A stretch of 64,000 nucleotides of DNA. Source: Orobanche coerulescens. Its lineage: Eukaryota > Streptophyta > Magnoliopsida > Lamiales > Orobanchaceae. A model generated the notes under the pieces. The model was given only the letters and a program-made list of their open reading frames with translations. It did no database searches and had not been told where the DNA came from. Position numbers and translations under genes: made by a program. Below, in pieces: positions 54,181 through 64,000 of the stretch (its first letter is position 1; each line of letters opens with the position of its first letter). The stretch spans positions 5,642,001-5,706,000 of the forward strand of contig CM065801.1 of the NCBI GenBank assembly GCA_033398695.1. Reading direction: 5' to 3'.

Positions 54181-55583
54181 CATCAGGGCTAAGCATCAGG
54201 GCTTTTCGAGCTTCACTCACCTATCATCACCTTCAAGCCTCTAAGTCGGATTAATCATCACCTTATCCTCTCCAACACATCAAATCAAGGTAATCATTTC
54301 TTGAATCTAGAATTTCGGAGTTCGAGTGTTTTCCTTCCAATCTCTTCATGTGAGCTTGCTTAGATGTTGTAATATGTCAGATATGGATTATCTACCTTGG
54401 ATCATGTATTCCTATGGATTTATTGGTGTATATTTCGGATTTGATGAATATTGGGGGATTTATTCAAGAACCCTTGGTGGTTGACTTTGGTTATTTTGGG
54501 GGTTTCAAAGTGTTTGTCGAAATGCCCCAATGAGTTTGGATTTGTGGTATCGACCTCTTGTAGTGGTTATTATCATAATTGATACGTATATTAAGCGAGT
54601 TGTTGGTAATTGTGTTATTCAAGGTTGTTCGAGCGATCGATATCTCTTAGAGACGTTTGTTCGAGAGAAGACATTTCATCATCGGTGTTGAGTAAGTTAA
54701 TTCTTACTCAGTTAAAGGAATATTCATTCCTTACGTTATTGTTCATTCATACATGTAATTTACTCATAATATATCATTCATGTCGAGACTTGTAATTATC
54801 AACTAATCATGTAACTCACGAGGAACGATGGTTCTAAATCATTTCATTTAAGCTATCACTCGTTGTATCATTATTTCATCTCGGTGAGTCGTTCTTGATC
54901 CTTGTCAGATTTTATTCATTATCTCTGATCTTGGTCGCTTTTGTTCTTGTGACTTTCCGGGATCGTATTGCGTGACCGGGTGGCGGGTGTGTGGAATTTT
55001 TAGTCGGGCACACTATGGTCATGTGTATATGCGGGACTCCGGACACATTGGACTGTGCACACGGTAAAGTACCTCCGTGAGACTAATTAGGCCAAGTTGT
55101 GGGTGTATATGTGGGACTCCGGACACTCGGCTACTTGTGCACTTGCACATTCCATTCGAGCTTACTATGATGCCCATCATTCAACTCTTTTATTAATTCA
55201 TTCATGTGATTGTTGTATATTGTTCAACTCTTGAGGATTGTTGTTCTGTGTAACTGACCCCGTTGGGGATATTGTTTTTAGGTCATGGCAAGGCAAAAGA
55301 ACGGGAAGAGCAGGTTGACGGTGAGGAGTTCCAGTGATACTAGTAGGGGGCCTCAGTCACTTCATTTCGTTCATGTTTCTTGTTATGTATTTTTTTTTTG
55401 TTGCACTTCCTTTTAGATTGTCATTCGTTCAGTGTTGTATATTTTATCTTCATATAAAATATACATGTATTCAGTGTTCCTTGGGTGTGTTGTATTTGAA
55501 ACTCCTCATCGGAGTAATTGATGATGTAATGTGGTTCGGTACTACATTTGTATTGTGTAATTCATTAATTTTCATTTGCCTGG

Positions 55584-58157
55584 TGTAATATCCGCAATTT
55601 CGGATTTCCGGTAATTTTCTTTTTTCGGCGGAAGTCCGTTTCAACGACTCTCTTGGGACCGTTTCATCATTCTGAGAATGATTAATTATGCACTTTTTGT
55701 CATCCGAGTTCGTTTCGATATTGTTTTGTTGAGTTCCGTGTTTCTTAACGACTTTTCCGCACTCGAGTTCGATTCTTGTGAATCTCGTTCGAAATTACTG
55801 TTTCGAGTTTCCCGTAAGTCCGTTTAATTTTGTTAGACGTGTTGTGAACTTCGGTTTGGTTATTCGATCACGTATCATAATTTTCGGACGTTTTGGGCCG
55901 TTTTCGTAATTTCCCAAAGTTTGGGGTAATTACTTCCGTTGTCGAAATCCGACAATTCGGGTGGTCGGAATCGTGTGTTCTCTTAGCTCTTAGATTCGTC
56001 TTTGCGAGAACTTCATAACCGTATCTTCGATTCGTATTCAGGTTCGGGTTTCGGGGTCGTTCGGATCGTCGTTGTGGTTCGGTCGTAATTTTCGGTCTGT
56101 CTGGAGGTGGCTGGACGGACCTGTGCGACACGGACCTGAAAACGGCGCTGCCGAGCACCGTGTCTTGCGCCGGGTCGGCCAGGACCAGCAGCCTGCCGAG
56201 ACACGGCCGAGACACACGGCGCTGGTGTGGGCCGTTTGCTGCGCCGTGTTCGGCAGGGGTATAAATATGGCAGAGCAGTCGGGTTTCACCCATTTTTCTC
56301 ACTTCGTTCTTCCTCTTCCGCGGCTGGAAACTTCTTGTACGTGGAAACATGTTGTCATACAACAAATCTATGAAGTCTTGGAGTTCATATCATTGATTAT
56401 CCATCCTATAACATCCTTTGATCGAACGAATCAGGTAAGATTTCCTGGAAATCCTAGTTTGGGTAAATTGGGGTTTTTGTTGAATTTCGTCCGTTTGAGC
56501 CGTAATAACTTAGATTATTGATGGATTATTGATTATTTAGATGTATTATATCGAATTCCTTGTTATTCCATGGTTGGATCGTATCGATTCGTTGTTTTGG
56601 TCGAGTTCTTAGTCGACGCCTTGAAGGTGTCCGACAAAAGGTCTTAGAGGGGGGATTGGGCGTTGTATGATTATTATCTATCGTACGATTGTTGATTTAT
56701 CATTGGTATGACTTAGGGACAAAATTCTTGTGAAAAACTCGAGTCGGAACCCTTCCGTTCGTTGTCTTCTTCGGGGTCCGAGCTTCCCGGTCGAATCGTG
56801 TTCTTCGGAGTATTCGGTAGCGGTTATTAAGGCAAGTATTTTACTATACGAACTGTGTCTTGTGAATAGGGACGTCGTATTATTGTTGTGATGCATTGGT
56901 TTACTTTCGTGTATATGCTTCGTATGAATTGATTATTACAAACAATTGATGGTAACGATAATACCTTCACTTAGTTAACATCGTGGAATTGTGTTGGATG
57001 TGCAAATCATCTAAATTTGTGCCGGACATGGTTGGTCATTGTTGAGTCGTGATGATCATGATATTTGTGTTGTTTTGGTTTACATACTTGATTGTACATT
57101 TCGGTGTAATGTGGAATGGCTTGACATTTGATGATTATGAGTTGTGTCGTGTCGATGTGTGTGCCTGTGTTCCAGGTAGGGTCTGACGAGGCCTCTGGAG
57201 TTCGGTACATGATGTGTACGAACAAGGTGTGTGATCCAGGTAGGGTCTGACGAGACCTCTGGAGTTCGGTACATGATGTGTATGAACGATGTTTGTGGTC
57301 GGGTAGGGTCCGTTGAGGCCTCCGGAGTTCGGTACATGATGTGTACGAACAGTGTGTGTGGTCCGGGTAAGGTCCGTCGAGGCCTCCGGAGTTCGGTACA
57401 TGATGTGTACGAACAATGATCGTGTAGCAGTGATTGTTTGGATAACATTTTCAATATGGGTCTCGGACTCATAATGATATATTATCTAGTGTGTTTTGAA
57501 ACGAGAATCGGGCTAAGGCCCTAATGTTTACGAAAAGGTTTTGTAAATTGGGACTCGAGGTCCAAAAGAATTTCTGCTTTAAAAATCCCCGAGATGATGT
57601 GTTCCTTTTCAAATATCTCTTACTTGAGTTCGAAATTCTAAAAGTTCTCGGGAACATTTTGATAACTGATTTCCGTATTAAATTCGTAGTTGCTACTTAC
57701 TTGTTGCATTTCGTATCGTTTTATACTTGCACTAGTAAAACAGTGGAGTTTTACTAACCCCCGAGTAATCAGGGGGTGGATGTCTGTTCTGCATCCAGGT
57801 ACATGCAGGTTCAGGGGAGCAGTCACAGGATTGGCACAAGGGGATGACGAGCTGCGATACTAATCAAGAGTCGAGAGATGGTAGAGTTTGGTTGTATTGT
57901 TAGAGTTGATTCAGTCTTCCGCTGTATTATGTTTCGACCCCTGTGTGGGTAATGTTGTTAGTCAGTTCTGTTGATAGAGTTGTGTGACCTCATCGGTCGT
58001 TGTGTTTATGTGTAAGTGACCTTAACGGTCTGTATTAATATATTGTTTGACCCTGGCCGGGCAAGCATTTGATTGTTTATGGATGTTTAGCCTGGTAGAT
58101 CCTTGTGGAAAGGGTCTACGGCGTGTAATATTCCCATACGGTTTTGGGGGTGTTATA
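55584..58157 (+). repeat. Element G 5' LTR (2574 bp)
   Basis: TGTAATATCCGC to GTGTTATA (one change from TGTTACA). TATA box TATAAATA 56260-56267, four 64-bp repeat units (57171-57420), stem-loop pair 57733-57776 (one mismatch, TCAGGGGGT). Upstream of TATA it has ACACGG/CCGTGT motifs instead of TTACG palindromes. Confidence 0.9.
56125..56255. repeat. ACACGG/CCGTGT motif cluster in G U3
   Basis: GCGACACGGAC, GCACCGTGTC, GAGACACGGCC, GACACACGGCG and GCGCCGTGTTCGG, in both orientations, in a GC-rich stretch directly before the TATA box. Same cluster at about 61728-61860 in the 3' LTR. It replaces the 5-2-5 palindromes found in the same place in A and B. Confidence 0.6.
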
Positions 58158-61100
58158 TTTATGGTATCTGAGCTTAGGTTGTGGAAACCTAGGCTGTCGG
58201 GTCGATTCGAGTCGTGGTTTGTCTGGTAATGTGTTGTCTTGTCGTTCGAGTCGTCAGGTGACAAGTTGAGTTGTGCGTAGTCACAATGTGTCGGTTATGT
58301 TGTCGGATGAGATTAGTATCGTGGGCGACCGTCATCTCCGTGCGGCCTTTGGACGTAAGTCTCCTCTTTTATGCGAAGTACCTGTGTATCATGATTTTAT
58401 CTAAATGAGTTAATTCCGGTGCATAATTTTATTTACACAGTATTGTGTAATATAGTTGTGTTTAATACGTGTGACATATAGTATATGTATAAAACTGGGC
58501 CTATTGTTGGTTTACCTTTGAACCACTGTGAGAGGTGGTATGGTGTGAAAATTGAGAACCTTGTTGGGTTTCGAATAAGGTATCGACGATTGAGTTCGTG
58601 AGAAACTCCGAGGAATGGTTTTGTTGTATGTTTAAACTAGATGCTGTGAGATGTATTCAATTGGATTGTGCATGTTGGACTGTATTCCTTTTTCCGCTGC
58701 GTGAGTTCTTTTGTAATGGTTTTTGGTATTTTACCGGCTGAGTTTTATTTCGAAAACCGATTCCCTTAACCGAGTTTTTGGCATTATGGCCTTGATCGTT
58801 TTGGCGAAATTCTTATGATGGTATTTAGTATTTTGTAAATGGCTTTTGTGAGTTTTTGAAATATTACCGTCATCGGCCTTTTTGGCGTTTTTGTAAATGG
58901 TTTTTAGCCTGGTTGGTTCCGACGCGGGACCCACGGCGCTATAATGTTCCATGTAATTATCTGAAATTTTTGGGCATTCTAGCCCATTGAATTATCTTTG
59001 AAAACCTTGAGTATCTTAGAAAATAAATTTCGAGACGTACTTTTAAAAGGAATTATTTTCTCGTGGTACATCCAAGGTGCCACAATATGTTTCAAAATTC
59101 TTCTACCTCGAGGACCAAAATATATTGAGATATTTCCAATGTTTTAGAAACACTTTTACTTAGACCCGAGGGTCGAATATTCTGAAAGTTTTTCACCAAA
59201 AGAAAAGTGTCCTCATTTTTGTTCCAACGCAAGCTGGTTTTCAAAGTCTCGACAATAATGTTTGCTCAACTTTTTGTATAGTGATACTCAAGATCAACTG
59301 GTGTTTCCAAACTGTTTTCAAAGGGTGGTTTTCGTTTTTAAAACCCATCATTTCCTGCTTGTGGTCGGAGAAGGTGTGTATGATGTTGGTATTGTCGTTA
59401 GGGTGTTAGCCCTCCGAATTGTGATTGAATTAGTGGCGTGAGCGTTGAGTCGTTACCACGCATTGGTTACGTTAGCCCTCTGTGAGAGGTGTGATATTGA
59501 TCTTTAATGTTGTCGTTTCGTGGCGATTTGCGTGCTATCGCTTTGTCTGTTTATTAGAGCTTGGGTTATTATGATCGTGTACATCTGTGATTGTTTCATG
59601 ATGTTTTGTGTTTGTGTGCTGGTTATCATTCGGGCCGTTGTAATCGTCGAACGATGCCGTGGTTGTTGTGATTTTAGTATGTGTTGATATGTTATGCCAA
59701 ATTGGCATCTCAGGTTTGTTGCTTTGTGATGTTACATCCCATTGTATCTAGCATTTGTATTTTCAGTATGCCGAGCCGAGGTGTTTCAACCGTGTTGTGC
59801 CGGGGCATGCACGTGTAAATTGTCCTTCTCGTCAGTAACGCGTTTCAAGTGAGGACTCGAAGGACACCGAATTCAGTTTTGCGAATTGGCTACCGAGACT
59901 TTCGGAGTTCGCGCTTCAGCACAGATATCAGGATCGGCTCTGAGAGGCCCATGGGAGATTTTTCTGTCGGTTGCTTTTTGTGTTGTTACCTTGTTTCCGT
60001 TGTTGTGAGTTGCGGGGACGACATTTCTTTTATAAGAGGTCGGGTGTAATGCCTGTACTATATTTGACTTCTGCAGTTTCTCCTTCTAAATTCTATTGAC
60101 TTGCATGTGTTCGTCGATACTTTTTGAACATGTTTGATGTCTCAGTTGTCATCGTTCGAACTGGTTGTGACCTTGTTTCAGATCGATCCGTTTATCATCG
60201 TGATTTTTCCGAGTTCGGTTCGATTCTTGTGAACCTTGTTTGGAAGTAACATCTTTCACTTTCTACCAGTTCTTTTAATGTCTGGAGTTGAAGTGGGGAC
60301 TTCGGAGTCATTGTTCGACTGTTGTCATTCGATCATTGTTGTTCGATCGTTGTTGTTCGATCATTGTTATTTGATCATTATTGTTCGATCATTGTTATTT
60401 GATCGTTGTTGTCCGATCATTGTTATTTGATCGTTGTTGTTCGATCGTTGTTGTTCGATCGGGGTTGTCTGCCTGTTGTTGCCTGATCTCGTACTGCGAA
60501 GAATTGTCGTTCACCGTTAGTCAACTGTTTCGAGTGTGGCCAAGTGGGTCACCGAGCGGTGCATTGTGAGACCGTTGCCAAGATGTCGGGAATTGGGTTT
60601 TCGTTCCTACTCGGGGAGTGCCCGGTGGTGTCCCGTGATGTAGTTGTGTATCGTACTTCGTGCTGTAATTCGTGTAGAAATTGATATTTGTTGCGTGAAC
60701 TTTTTGGTTTTGTTTGTATTCTACCATGATGTTTTATTTTATGTTTCGGGATGAAACTTATTTTTAATAAGATAGAATGTAATGTCCGGTATTCTCGTTT
60801 TCTGTTATCTTGAATTGTTTGTGTCTTGACGTCGGATATTTTCTTGTTGACGAGAATCGGAGTGAATTCTATCATAATACTATATTTGTTTCTACCGCAT
60901 AATCGTTGTGGTCGGGTGCGACTTGTTGTCGCGTGCGTTTATTTGATTAAATGTGTGCATGTGATGTGTTGTTAATTACTCGTTGTTGTTTTGAAACATA
61001 GTCGGTGGCGTCGTGTTAGTCGTCGTGGGGCGTGTTTTCACGCCGTATATTCCTTTGCGTTGCTTGTAACGTTTCGCCGTTGGGCGCGATTTTTTTCGGT

Positions 61101-61193
61101 TCTTTTGTATCTCGTTGAGTTTTCCTGGCGGGATATTGCTTCTACCTACTTGATTTAAGTTTCGGGACGAAACTTCTTTTAAGGAGGGTAGAA
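58158..61193 (+). other. Element G internal region, composite (3036 bp)
   Basis: B-like leader to about 58680. A fossil LTR-end stem-loop like that of C (GCCTGGTTGGTTCC ... GGGACCCACGGC, 58907-58940). A-like sequence with a degraded knuckle (near 59870) and LTR-start-like TGTAATGCC at 60045. Degraded 14-bp repeats (60318-60475) and an intact knuckle CFECGQVGHRAVHC (60526-60567). A B-like junction TGTAATGTCC at 60778, then the shared terminal module to 61193. It thus carries three successive polypurine/LTR-start junctions. Confidence 0.7.
60526..60567 (+). pseudogene. gag zinc-knuckle relic, G internal
   Basis: CFECGQVGHRAVHC, a complete CX2CX4HX4C motif, continuing ETVAKMSGIGFSF. Same relic as in array A. 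A second relic upstream near 59850 has lost a Cys to a stop (TGT to TGA). Confidence 0.7.
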
Positions 61194-63761
61194 TGTAATA
61201 TCCGCAATTTCGGATTTTCGGTAATTTTTTTTTTTTGGCGGAGGTCCGTTTCGACGACTCTGTTGGGACCGGTTCATCATTCTGAGAATGATTAATTCTG
61301 CACTTTTTGTCATCCGAGTTCGTTTCGATATTGTTTTGTTGAGTTCCGTGTTTCTTAACGACTTTTCCGCACTCGAGTTCGATTCTTGTGAATCTCGTTC
61401 GAAATTACTGTTTCGAGTTTCCCGTAAGTCCGTTTAACTTTGTTAGACATATTGTGAACTTCGGTTTGGTTATTCGATCACGTATCGTGATTTTCGGACG
61501 TTTTGGGCCGTTTTCGTAATTTCCCAAAGTTTGGGGTAATTACTTCCGTTGTCGAAATCCAACAATTCGGGTGGTCGGAATCGTGTGTTCTCTTAGCTCT
61601 TAGATTCGTATTTGCAAGTACTTCGTAACCGTATCTTCGATTCATATTCAGGTTCGGGTTTCGGGGTTGTTCGGATCGTCGTTGTGGTTCGGTCGTAATT
61701 TTCGGTGCATGCGGAGGTGGTGGCGGACACATGCGACACGGCCACAGCAGCGCTTCCAAGCGCCGTGTCTTGCGCCGGGTCGGCCAGGACCAACAGCCTG
61801 CCGAGACACGACCGAGACACACGGCGCTGGTGTGGGCCGTTTGCTGCGCCGTGTTCGGCAGGGGTATAAATATGGCAGAGCAGTCGGGTTTCACCCATTT
61901 TTCTCACTTCGTTCTTCCTTTTCCGTGGCTGGAAACTTCTTGGACGTGGAAACATGTTGTCATACAACAAATCTATGAAGTCTTGGAGTTCATATCATTG
62001 ATTATCCATCCTATAACATCCTTTGATCGAGCGAATCAGGTCAGATTTCCTGGAAATCCTAGTTTGGGTAAATTGGGGTTTTTGTTGAATTTCGTCCGTT
62101 TGAGCCGTAATAACTTAGATTATTGATGGATTATTGATTATTTAGATGTATTATATCGAATTCCTTGTTATTCCATGGTTGGATCGTATCGATTCGTTAT
62201 TTTGGTCGAGTTCTTAGTCGACGCCTTGAAGGTGTCCAACAAAAGATCTTAGAGGGGGGATTGGGCGTTGTATGATTATTATCCATCGTACGATTGTTGA
62301 TTTATCATTGGTATGACTTAGGGACGAAATTCTTGTGAAGAACTCGAGTCGGAACCCTTCTGTTCGTTGTCTTCTTCGGGGTCCGAGCTTCCCGGTCGAA
62401 TCGTGTTCTTCGGAGTATTCGGTAGCGGTTATTAAGGCAAGTATTTTACTATACGAATTGTGTCTTGTGAATAGGGACGTCGTATTATTGTTGTGATGCA
62501 TTGGTTTACTTTCGTGTATATGCTTCGTATGAATTGATTATTACAAACAATTGATGGTAACGATAATACCTTCACTTAGTTAACATCGTGGAATTGTGTT
62601 GGATGTGCAAATCATCTAAGTTTGTGCCGGACGTGGTTGATCATTGTTGAGTCGTTGTGATGATCATGATATTTGTGTTGTTTTGGTTTACATACTTGAT
62701 TGCACATTTCGGTGTAATTTGGAATGGCTTGACATTTGATGATTATGAGTTGTGTCGTGTCGATGTGTGTGCGTGTGTTCCAGGTAGGGTCTGACGAGGC
62801 CTCTGGAGTTCGGTACATGATGTGTACGAACAAGGTGTGTGATCCAGGTAGGGTCTGACGAGACCTCTGGAGTTCGGTACATGATGTGTACGAACGATGT
62901 TTGTGGCCGGGTAGGGTCTGTTGAGGCCTCCGGAGTTCGGTACATGATGTGTACGAACAGTGTGTGTGGTCCGGGTAAGGTCCGTCGAGGCCTCCGGAGT
63001 TCGGTACATGATGTGTACGAACAATGATCGTGTAGCAGTGATTGTTTGGATAACATTTTAAATATGGATCTCGGACTCATAATGATATATTATCTAGTGT
63101 GCTTTGAAACGAGAATCGGGCTAAGGCCCTAATGTTTACGAAAAGGTTTTGTAAATTGGGACTCGAGGTCCAAAAGAATTTCTGCTTTAAAAATCCCCGA
63201 GATGATGTGTTCCTTTTCAAATATCTCTTACTTGAGTTCGAAATTCTAAAACTTCTCGGGAACATTTTGATAATTGATTTCCGTATTAAATTCGTAGTTG
63301 CTACTAGTTGCATTTCGTATCGTTTTATACTTGCACTAGTAAAACAGTGGAGTTTTACTAACCCCCGAGTAATCGGGGGGTGGATGTCTGTTCTGCGTCC
63401 AGGTACATGCAGGTTCAGGGGAGCAGTCATAGGATTGGCAAAAGGGGATGACGAGCTGCGATACTAATCAACAGTCGAGAGATGGTAGAGTTTGGTTGTA
63501 TTGTTAGAGTTGATTCAGTCTTCCGCTGTATTGTGTTTCGACCCCTGTGTGGGTAATGTTGTTAGTCAGTTCTGTTGATAGAGTTGTGTGACCTCATCAG
63601 TCTGTGTGTTTATGTGTAAGTGACCTTAACGGTCTGTATTATTATATTGTTTGACCCTGGCCGGGCAAGCATTTGATTGTTTATGGATGTTTAGCCTGGT
63701 AGATCGTTGTGGAAAGGGTCTACGGCGTGTAATATTCCCATACGGTTTTGGGGGTGTTACA
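61194..63761 (+). repeat. Element G 3' LTR (2568 bp)
   Basis: TGTAATATCCGC to GTGTTACA. TATA box 61865-61872, four 64-bp units (62779-63028), intact stem-loop pair 63337-63380, terminal stem-loop near 63700-63724 with one base change. Confidence 0.9.
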
Positions 63762-63815
63762 CCTGGTGGGTCCCAGTCGGGGGTCCACGGCACTGTAATA
63801 TCCACCTAGTTTGGG

Positions 63816-64000
63816 GTTAGCAATTACGCTAGTACAAGTAATCAAGGCAAACCATTCACTTACACATTTCATAGTATAATGCACCAAATTCATTTCAAAA
63901 AAACTAGACATGTCTTTTCCGAAAACAAACAGTCAATCATCAATTTGCTTAGGACTGGGGTGAAGCCACTGTTAGGAATGCCCTCGAATGCCACTCAGAG
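63816..64000 (-). repeat. D element 5' LTR, downstream part, cut by window edge
   Basis: Minus-strand LTR sequence matching 2207-2365 with few differences, including the TTAGC-AATTA-CGCTA block and the first bases of the minisatellite (GGACTGGGGTGAAGCCACT). The last 30 bases diverge. Orientation and position fit the 5' LTR of element D, brought next to C's truncated 3' LTR by a deletion. Confidence 0.7.

Larger units (their letters stand above)
55584..63761 (+). mobile_element. Element G: complete non-autonomous LTR element, 8178 bp
   Basis: 5' LTR 55584-58157, internal 58158-61193, 3' LTR 61194-63761, flanked by CCTGG (55579-55583 and 63762-63766). LTRs are near-identical and related to B, except in U3. 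The internal region has a primer site (58163, TGGTATCTGAGCTTAGG), zinc-knuckle relics and a polypurine tract, but no protease, reverse transcriptase or integrase. A single-copy relative of the units in arrays A and B. Confidence 0.9.
9197..63815 (+). mobile_element. Element C: Ty3/gypsy chromovirus, host of five nested insertions
   Basis: It starts TGTAATACCC at 9197 inside D's pol. Without its insertions it is about 9.9 kb. Order: 5' LTR, primer site (29846), gag (30342), protease, reverse transcriptase, RNase H, integrase with chromodomain-like tail (ends 53339), polypurine tract, 3' LTR (53374). Domain order and the tail point to a chromovirus, most like Tekay/Del. Two stops, a frameshift and five insertions make it inactive. 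The last 7 or so bases of the 3' LTR and the right-hand target duplication (expected TGCTC, 9192-9196) are gone. Confidence 0.85.
53374..63815 (+). repeat. Element C 3' LTR, split by element G, end lost
   Basis: Parts 53374-55583 and 63762-63815. It keeps the palindrome cluster (53590-54180) but has lost about 140 bp including the TATA box at about 54200, and about 130 bp at about 54508. The last bases (TGTTACA) are missing: TAGTTTGGGG runs straight into D-type LTR sequence at 63816. Confidence 0.85.

Noticed and set aside
55868..56365. 165-codon and overlapping frames on both strands in G's U3
   Set aside because: They cover the GC-rich ACACGG region and TATA box and are explained by low stop-codon density in GC-rich DNA.

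Overview
The window is plant nuclear heterochromatin built almost entirely of nested transposable elements; I see no intact host gene. The plant assignment rests on Ty3/gypsy chromovirus polyproteins, primer-binding sites matching the 3' end of plant initiator tRNA-Met (TGGTATCRGAGC), long LTRs of the form TGTAATA...TGTTACA with 5-bp target duplications, a CACTA-type transposase relic, an hAT element and a copia-type solo LTR. The species cannot be told from the sequence.

Layout. The labels A, B, C, D, F and G are mine. 1-281: start of a D-family LTR (minus). 282-1924: older AT-rich DNA with a CACTA transposase relic. 1925-9196: D, a minus-strand chromovirus reduced to its 3' LTR and the C-terminal half of pol. 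Its LTR is split by two solo LTRs, F at 3687-5890 and a TGTCA...TGACA LTR at 5922-6608. 9197-63815: C, a plus-strand chromovirus of about 9.9 kb that landed in D's pol and then received five further insertions. These are array A in its 5' LTR (10165-28309), an hAT transposon between protease and reverse transcriptase (31977-33505), a copia solo LTR inside reverse transcriptase (34279-35524), array B between RNase H and integrase (36469-52088), and element G in its 3' LTR (55584-63761). 63816-64000: D's own 5' LTR, reached by a deletion that removed the rest of D.

A and B are tandem arrays of non-autonomous elements (LTR-internal-LTR-internal...). Their internal regions keep only a primer site, gag zinc-knuckle relics and a polypurine tract. 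G is one complete copy of a related element. They encode no polymerase, so mobility would have to come from a chromovirus such as C or D; this is inference.

The most interesting signals are non-coding. (1) Two adjacent stem-loops in the downstream part of the LTRs of A, B, G, D and F keep their pairing while the stem sequence changes. (2) A further stem-loop just before the LTR 3' end covaries among A, B, C and F. (3) A 5-2-5 palindrome (TAGCG-NN-CGCTA, or TTACG-NN-CGTAA) is packed upstream of the TATA box in gypsy LTRs and in the unrelated copia LTR. (4) Minisatellites with different unit lengths share a GGGTCCGACGGGGCC-like core. (5) Internal regions hold stacked copies of a gag-tail, polypurine-tract and LTR-start module. 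Together they suggest a shared cis-regulatory and RNA-structural toolkit across several LTR families. All counts, pairings and boundaries were made by eye.
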